Shown here one piece after another: positions 58,101 to 64,000 of a stretch of 64,000 bases of DNA. The translations under genes and the position numbers were made by a program. Numbering within the stretch: position 1 is the first letter of the stretch; every line of letters begins with the position of its first letter. The DNA lies in contig NC_135244.1 in the NCBI RefSeq assembly GCF_947623445.1, positions 2,170,001-2,234,000 of the forward strand. Direction: 5' to 3'. The notes under the pieces are model-generated. The model was not told the origin of the DNA and ran no database searches. It was given only the letters and a program-made list of their open reading frames with translations. The DNA comes from Clavelina lepadiformis (lineage: Eukaryota; Chordata; Ascidiacea; Aplousobranchia; Clavelinidae).

Positions 58101-61100
58101 TTCACAAATAACCACGTAAAAACAATCTTTCGCTGGACAGTGACCAAACAGAACAAAATCTAAAAAGCAGAATTGTTATTAAAAGCAGAGAAGCAGAGTC
58201 AATGTAAACCTTCTTAACAGTAGAGACAAGTAAATGTACACAAGGAGCCATTGAAGATTTCTCATCATTCAAGAATTGCTTAGACTTCACAGGCAATAAA
58301 TGATGATTGTGGATCCTAAGCATAAAACTAATTCACCTACCAAGCTGTGACCAGTAGTCCTATTGAACTTTATTAATTTAAATTATTTTCAATTGAATTT
58401 AAATTTAGTTTTACATTTCAACTGTTGGAGGAACATGTGATGTTTGTACAGGAGTGTTCATAAACATATATACAATGACAAGTAAGAATCTGTTTACTTA
58501 ATTAGTCAAAATGTAACCTACGCTCTGGTTAGCATACTTGCTTGGTCATATTTACATTATTAACGGCCTAAGAGGTTATGCACCAAGTTTGCAGAAGCCA
58601 GTGCAGTAACCTATAGATAATTATGAAAACGACAAGTTTAAACAGTCAGCGGTTGTACTCAATTTAAGTAAACATCACGGTGATGAACTACACCAGCCAT
58701 GAGATGAGCCATTTAAGATGACAACAACAGCACAAAGGCTGGGAATTGTGGCCTAATTTGGGCAACTGATCATTTAAGTTTATTGTTTATTATTAAGACG
58801 TTTCTTTAATAAGAATTTCCCAATTGAAGAACAAATATATCAGAGCCAAGTAATAAAAAGACACTAAAATAAAATTATTATTAAATTTTTGGCTCTAGTA
58901 TTTATATGCCTTTTGAATAAACATCATTTCCCAACATTTTGCTCCTAAATTTTCAGTTTAATTTTGAGTAAACAAAGATAACTTTTACGTGTATACCCAA
59001 TAAAAATGCGTCAAACATGAAATTACGAAAACAATTACATCGAAAAACTTTAACACATTTGCAGATTAGACCGAAAGATGCTATGGAATAAATGCTGACC
59101 AAAGTACTTCCTAAACTGCATAATTATTATAACTTTCATACAATGTCCAACATGTCAACAACAAACCACTGCAATAGGCAAAAATGATAAGAAAACAAAA
59201 TTGGCCAACTTGTGAAACAAAAACTATCAAAGATAGCAAGTAGTAAATAGTTGGAATCACTTTCATAACACAATTGCCAGTTAAACAAATATTTCAAATT
59301 AATGTACAGTACTCCAAATACTTTGAAACAAATATTACTTTCCGCCATACTACTTATAAATCAATCCTATGGTGATTAAGTTTGCTATAGTATAGCAGTA
59401 CTTTACTTAAATTTTAAAAATCTCAGTATATGTTAACCCAAGAAGAAGAATATCTTTCTTCAACTATTTCTCTTCCATGAAAGAGGTTGAAGCCACATAA
59501 GCTTTGAAGATAACAGCTAATAGAGTTGACATTTTTTCTACTTGTATGCTTGTCAGATCATGGTTAAAACTTAAAACGTGGCAGGTGACGAGTAAACTGC
59601 ATCACATTATCTATATACATGCAAAACGATTCTCATTATTAGATCAATAAGCAGTACGTAAACAATTTCCTGCTGACTGAACAAAATGATTAACTCAAAG
59701 CAATTCCTCATGCACTGTAAAACAAAATTAGCAACCGACATGAGCTTAGACAATATAAATACAAAGATCTCAACTGACCCTTTCTTTTTAGTCTGGCAAC
59801 TTCTTTGTTAACTCGTGAAGATGGTGTTTCTGTTCCGCTGCTTTCACCTGAAATACAAACCATAACTTTATAAAATAAAAGTATAAAGAAAAACAGATCA
59901 ATAAATTTTATAATGAGAAATAATAGACTGCACTAAGAAACACTGTAATATTTATCAATACAACTTTAACTGTATGAATCAACACTATTATAACACTCTG
60001 ACAGTGGACTGTTTGACGGAAACAAAATCCAGGTAAAACATCAGGTACCTTACTTCTTAAGAACCTAACCTTGCAATAAGACTTGGCTTAGGACATTGAT
60101 GATTAAGTGCAACAAAACAGTAAAAGCCATTTTAATTAGAAGTTTCTTAAATAAATGCGATCATTAATCTTGGTGTAGAAGAGACAAATCAAAACCAACC
60201 AAAAAGTAGATGTGAGCTTTCACCAAACAACAGCACAACAAATATCAATAACTTAATGGTTATCAAATCAGAGCAGCATTGGTTGGTTTTAACAACAAGC
60301 TTATAACGATGTCACGATAATTCTTTTCAGTTGAACCAAAATTATAAGGTGATTGCAAAGCGAAAAAACTTTGAACTGGACATGGAAAATATAGAGTTGA
60401 TGCCTGAATATCAGACAAGAAAAACTAAACACGTACAGGGTTCAAAATAAAATTTTGTGTGCAGAGACAAAAAGTTTAGCATGACTGCATGCACTGAAAC
60501 TTCAATTATTTGCACATTTGCACAGTAAACCAGGATTCAAACAATGAAATTTGCTTTGTTTGTTTATTACTAAGTAGCGTGAGCGAGAAAAAGTTTGGCT
60601 TGCATGTTGACAGATTCAAACATGTGCCACACTTTTGACTCTGGCTACACGAAACATTTTTCAATTAATGGCAAGGAAATGTCCTACGTACCAAGCAACA
60701 AAAGCAATGACAATATGCCTACATTATTTTTCCCTTCCAAAAGAGGTCGACAATCTAGCTTGTCCAAACAAGTAAAAGTACTTCCTTTTTTTGAAGATGA
60801 CCAAAAAGTAACCATCACATTTACTTAAAGTGCACCTTGCACAGTGAAACAGCTTTTACACGACAAAACGTTTCAACAAATTTTCGGTATATAAAGAATA
60901 TAAACCATAAAATAACACGAATCTATACTGAAGCTACTATTAAACCAGGTAAGGTTCAAAGGTTGGTAGTGTTCAACACATACCACAGGCTAGCCTATAA
61001 AATATAGAAGAATTACCTACTACATTACTGCAATAATTCGCAGCAAATCTTACCAGTACTTTCTGATTCAACAGCATCTTGCCAGTCCGACCATCCTCGA

Positions 61101-61150
61101 CCGACAAATGAGTCCAAATCCGGTCCAGAGACGTCTTCAAATGCAGCCAT
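52193..61150 (-). CDS. Ataxin-7-like SAGA deubiquitinase-module subunit, twelve exons, 1048 aa
   Basis: A nuclear protein expected to anchor the deubiquitinase module to SAGA. Exons in order: 61150-61054, 59847-59779, 58159-58055, 57948-57013, 56825-56709, 56414-56295, 55865-55718, 55447-55333, 55201-54479, 54226-54119, 53824-53638, 52614-52193 (3147 nt). The first zinc-binding site is C74-x2-C77 ... H89-x4-H94 within FGHCPAKDCFY..VICEQCGRPFKPQAFHHH. The SCA7 domain has C412-x10-C423-x5-C429-x2-H432 (PNKHCGVWV, CTRSLTCKTH). A third conserved patch is VCDFGARMLGRR (from residue 570). Between them lie long Ser/Lys-rich linkers, including the 936-nt exon 4. There is no polyglutamine tract. It matches ATXN7/ATXN7L1/ATXN7L2 as a group; one-to-one orthology is not resolved. 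Confidence 0.93.
52983..53412. mobile_element. Composite inverted-repeat element in ataxin-7-like intron 11
   Basis: 53030-53074 and 53362-53406 are 45-base inverted repeats with about two differences. Their inner parts are CAGTGCTTCTCAACC, a hAT-type end, and inside them are GTGACCCAAA and its counterpart TTTGGGTTGCGACCC. Their outer parts (ACCTCTTCATATACTGTAT) also occur once more, inverted, at 52983-53012, so a 30-base arm is present three times. The outer 78 bases (52983-53059) form a strong hairpin. See findings for interpretation. Confidence 0.8.
55925..56075. repeat. Degenerate ATGGTTATAATA tandem repeat in ataxin-7-like intron 6
   Basis: About ten loosely spaced copies of ATGGTTA(T/A)A, many extended to ATGGTTATAATAATGG, between exons 6 and 7. 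Simple-sequence expansion; no coding potential. Confidence 0.8.
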
Positions 61151-61206
61151 ATTGTGCTTTTGTTACAAGCTGCGGCTTCTCATAAAGCGATGTTTAGCCA
61201 TGGGTA

Positions 61207-61458
61207 CTATGAGCAGTACCTAAAACATTTTTCAAACGCTATATTTCCTATGCGAATCAACGTCCTATGTTTGCTAACAAAAACAACACAGTTACTACCA
61301 ATACGATAATAAACCATATCAACATCTGATGGAACCAAGCTTTCCGGAGTACAGCATCCACTGGGTGCGCTACTACTGAAAACTCGTGTTGTGTTTTCTG
61401 TGGATGTCACTTTGCTGAATAACTCAGGAATCAAGATGTTTGTAATAAAATCAAACAT
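61207..61458 (-). CDS. Small open frame just upstream of the ataxin-7-like gene, 83 aa, tentative
   Basis: It opens with ATG at 61458 and ends with TAG at 61207, 56 bases before the ataxin-7-like ATG on the same strand. A TTTTCAG acceptor-like site lies 16 bases upstream of the ATG. The product has a hydrophobic start (MFDFITNILIPELF), a Ser/Thr-rich middle and a basic end (SKHRTLIRIGN). I recognise no family. It may be a small upstream gene in an operon-like pair, an upstream frame in the 5' untranslated region, or chance. Confidence 0.3.
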   Translation of the reverse strand: MFDFITNILIPELFSKVTSTENTTRVFSSSAPSGCCTPESLVPSDVDMVYYRIGSNCVVFVSKHRTLIRIGNIAFEKCFRYCS

Positions 61459-61959
61459 TAAAACCGCGTTTTACTGAAAATTGCGTTTCTAGCAACTAAG
61501 GTAAACTTAATGTATTGCAGACGTTTCCAAAATGTTTTGATGGCAGCATTAAAATTTACAGTGTCAAAATTAGTGACTTGCTTTGGAGCTAACTGATAGC
61601 CTACTATGGTTATAAAATTGTAATGTTGTTTTAGTACCACATTTAAAAAATCTTTTCATAAAGTATAAGTTTTCTAAATCTTAGTAAAATTCTAAAGTAA
61701 TTTTGAAAACTTTTGTTTTCTATGATTGGAGATGGTCATGAAAAAACTTAGTAAAACACTGATGCACCTTCTATAGATTTTCGGAAACCTGGTATTAGAG
61801 TAAGTTATACCTCCGAATTATAGCACACTCATACTTTCAAGATAAAATAAAATCCGCAACTTTAAACCGGCGCTGAATATGTAAACGTAAAAGTCTTTCT
61901 CCCTTTACTCATTCAATAGGCTACGTTATTTTGACTCCAGTTTTTGGCCTTAGTTTAGT

Positions 61960-62431
61960 CCCCGGCACTCGGTACTTTGAAACTACCATCAGTAACGGTA
62001 CCGGTACTTGGCAAAAAATGTAACGATACTTTTTGTACTGCGGATCCTGTTGCAAGTGCAATTTTTGCCGATATTATGATCACGCTAAAGGTTACTTTAG
62101 GTCAAAAATATGTGATCACTCACTTTTGCGATTTTATTAGACATTTTTAGATTAAAAAAGAACAACAAACGCAAAATTGGTATTAAAGTTTAATTAAAAA
62201 AAATAATAAAAAACATACTTCTCAAAACCTTGAAGTAGTCATTTTGAAAGTACCGAGTACCGGAACCGCCTTGTATTTGTTGAAAAAAGTAATTCGGTAT
62301 AAGGATTTGGTACTTTTAGAAAAAAGTACTGACGGTACCGGTATTAGTACGGAAAAAGTACCGCGGTACAGTAATTTAGTACTATTTAATAGTACTTCGG
62401 TACTTTAGTACCGCGGTACTGCCCACCTCTG
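61960..62431. mobile_element. GGTACC-rich hAT-like repeat element
   Basis: The right end, reversed, reads CAGAGGTGGGCAGTACCGCG, a typical hAT start. The interior carries many GGTACC, GTACCG and GGTACTT phrases, first near 61975 and again from 62255 to 62420, which makes the two halves partly self-complementary. The left end near 61960 (CCCCGGCACTCGGTAC) is a poor match to the right, so the left boundary is approximate. 62130-62320 is shared with 38990-39186. Confidence 0.6.
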
Positions 62432-64000
62432 ATAGTTACCGTTCTTTCAATCTCTTTTCTGTCTCTTATTTGCTGTTCTAGTCTGCGTCGTAGTGTTGCT
62501 CTATTCGCATTAAAAAAGATAGCAAATATAAATGAAACGTCTGTCTAACGAGCATGTTTTTCAACGTTGTGGCCGTGCTATTTGTTCTACGTATGAGGCC
62601 TATAGGCCTACACAACTCCTACATACATTTTGCTTTTACGTCTTTTTTCTTGCTTGAAATTATGCAAGTTTGCCATAAGGTATTGTTCAGACGAGAATGG
62701 ATTGTTGGCAGCGGTAATGATCCCGATGAGCGTATGACTGGTAAAAAATTTGCAAAGTTTAAATCAATCATGTCAACGAAATAAGCAGGCAGCCTACTAT
62801 AGCTCCAATTTATAAAATTATCGTATACGATCATAGTGGAACATAAAATGAAAACTAACTTCATAAAATTATTTGCGCAAAATACATGAGGAAAAGAAAA
62901 TTAAGAACATAGTTTAAGTAGTTCATGTTTTCAAGCAACCGAAAAATGGAGAAACTCCACAAAATCAAAACGCAACCTTAAACATTAGCTCTGCCTTTCC
63001 AAATTACAACGTGTAGGATAAGCAATAAGCATTGGAAATATACTTTTGTATCAACTTGATAGGCTATAGCCTGCATTTCAGTAGCTAGCCTATAACTTCC
63101 TACGAGTGAATCTGCTCACCAGATGACGACAGTTCTCGTTGCTGCAGTAAAATCTTAAAATAAGTCCAAATATGAAAAAAGAGTTTCATATATTATATAT
63201 ATAAATGCATAACAGCAGTTCCAAAAGGATTTTGTTTGTTTTGACCAAAAAACGCTTAACGTTCAATCCTTGTAACATGGTCAAAAGCTTATGCACGCTT
63301 TTAGGGTATAGGTGAGAAATGTGTAGCCTACATAGGCCTAAAAGCTAGGCTATATACCAAATAAAGTGGCTTAATTAGGCTACCTTCCCAAACTACGAGC
63401 TTCTTCAATGAAAGCTGGGTTTCCACAAAGATTTCAAAATGCGAAAGTTAGACTTTGCTAACTTATTAATGTTTAGCGCTTTAACTTCGGCATGCACGGC
63501 CAGACAGAAAAACTAATTTTTTTAACTTAATTGTTATAAATCTGTAGCCTGTAAAAGAGCATAATAATAACTTCAATAATTTTCTTTTTCTGTTAAGGAA
63601 ACGGATAAAATTTTTAGGCAAATCGAAAATTAGCGTGTTTGAGGCGTCAGCAAAGTATTTTCGTTATAACCACCTAAAAATTAATAAGCAAGTTTATTTG
63701 TTTATTATCACTTCATATTAATTAAGACGTAATTCAGTTAAAACATAGTCACTGAAGCCTTCAAACCACCCGAAGCACACGTTAAGAATTTTGTTACAAA
63801 CTTACGTTATTGCGTTTGTTTAATTTTTTATAGTTTATTTGTTATGTTATTTTAAAATTACAGTGTGTTATGGCCAGGGACACTCAGGTGGAAAAACTGC
63901 AATGCGTAAGCAAGCATACAATTTCACTTACACTATGTTGAAATAAAACCATCCTTTAACGCGGCGTTGTTTGTAAAAATGATTTCGCAAAAATGCGTGC
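62432..64000. other. Right-end flank with no recognised gene
   Basis: AT-rich sequence with several TAGGCCTA/TAGCCTA phrases (62597-62612, 63065-63095, 63330-63350) and a TATATA run near 63190. Open frames here are short and unlike known families. Confidence 0.4.

Noticed and set aside
60595..60828. 77-codon plus-strand frame within ataxin-7-like intron 1
   Set aside because: Low-complexity, no family resemblance, lies in an intron of the opposite-strand gene.
62554..62864. Short frames near the right end on both strands
   Set aside because: Mutually overlapping and unlike known proteins.
1..64000. tRNA, rRNA or CRISPR features
   Set aside because: I saw no convincing cloverleaf with a GGTTCGAATCC-type arm, no rRNA core text and no spaced identical repeats; the GGTTCGAAGAGACC text belongs to the gypsy LTR.

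Overview
The window looks like nuclear DNA of an animal, most likely an ascidian tunicate of the Ciona type. The basis is split genes with short GT-AG introns, AT-rich spacers, compact gene spacing, and a chordate/metazoan gene set (CYP2-like P450, SALL, SLC15, TUSC2, ataxin-7-like). The tunicate assignment is inference; membership of the animals is close to certain. No prokaryotic or organellar features are present.

Layout, left to right. 230-4693 (+): a six-exon cytosolic sulfotransferase whose first intron holds a broken, antisense transposon-type reading frame. 5153-7189 (+): a decayed Ty3/gypsy retrotransposon (reverse transcriptase start, integrase end, 3' LTR) interrupted by a hAT element with a perfect 8-bp target duplication. 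7189-7890 (+): a frameshifted beta-1,3-galactosyltransferase remnant abutting that LTR. 10692-15040 (+): a nine-exon CYP2-like cytochrome P450 with a cluster of nuclear-receptor-type half-sites just upstream. 17745-30272 (+): a thirteen-exon SALL (spalt-like) zinc-finger repressor with an 8.1-kb first intron. 32166-38467 (+): a fifteen-exon SLC15 proton/oligopeptide transporter with one GC-AG intron. 38990-41095 (-): a second truncated copy of the same gypsy family (gag and protease half). 43327-44295 (+): a single-exon rhodopsin-class peptide-type GPCR. 48975-49844 (+): TUSC2 (110 aa). 52193-61150 (-): a twelve-exon ataxin-7-like SAGA subunit, tail-to-tail with TUSC2, with a small possible gene 56 bp upstream of its start codon.

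For the seven intact genes I placed splice sites by eye; in each spliced gene the exon lengths sum to a multiple of three and every junction keeps family-typical protein sequence, which is strong internal support. The genes do not form one pathway: they are a mixed set of metabolism (SULT, P450), transport, signalling and chromatin/transcription regulators. The most noteworthy sequence features are the nested and composite transposable elements, the LTR-adjacent glycosyltransferase pseudogene, the 14-bp-periodic promoter repeat of the P450, the GC-AG intron, and two short palindromic motifs (around TGACGTCA and TAGGCCTA) that recur across the window. I did not find a convincing new multi-gene system.
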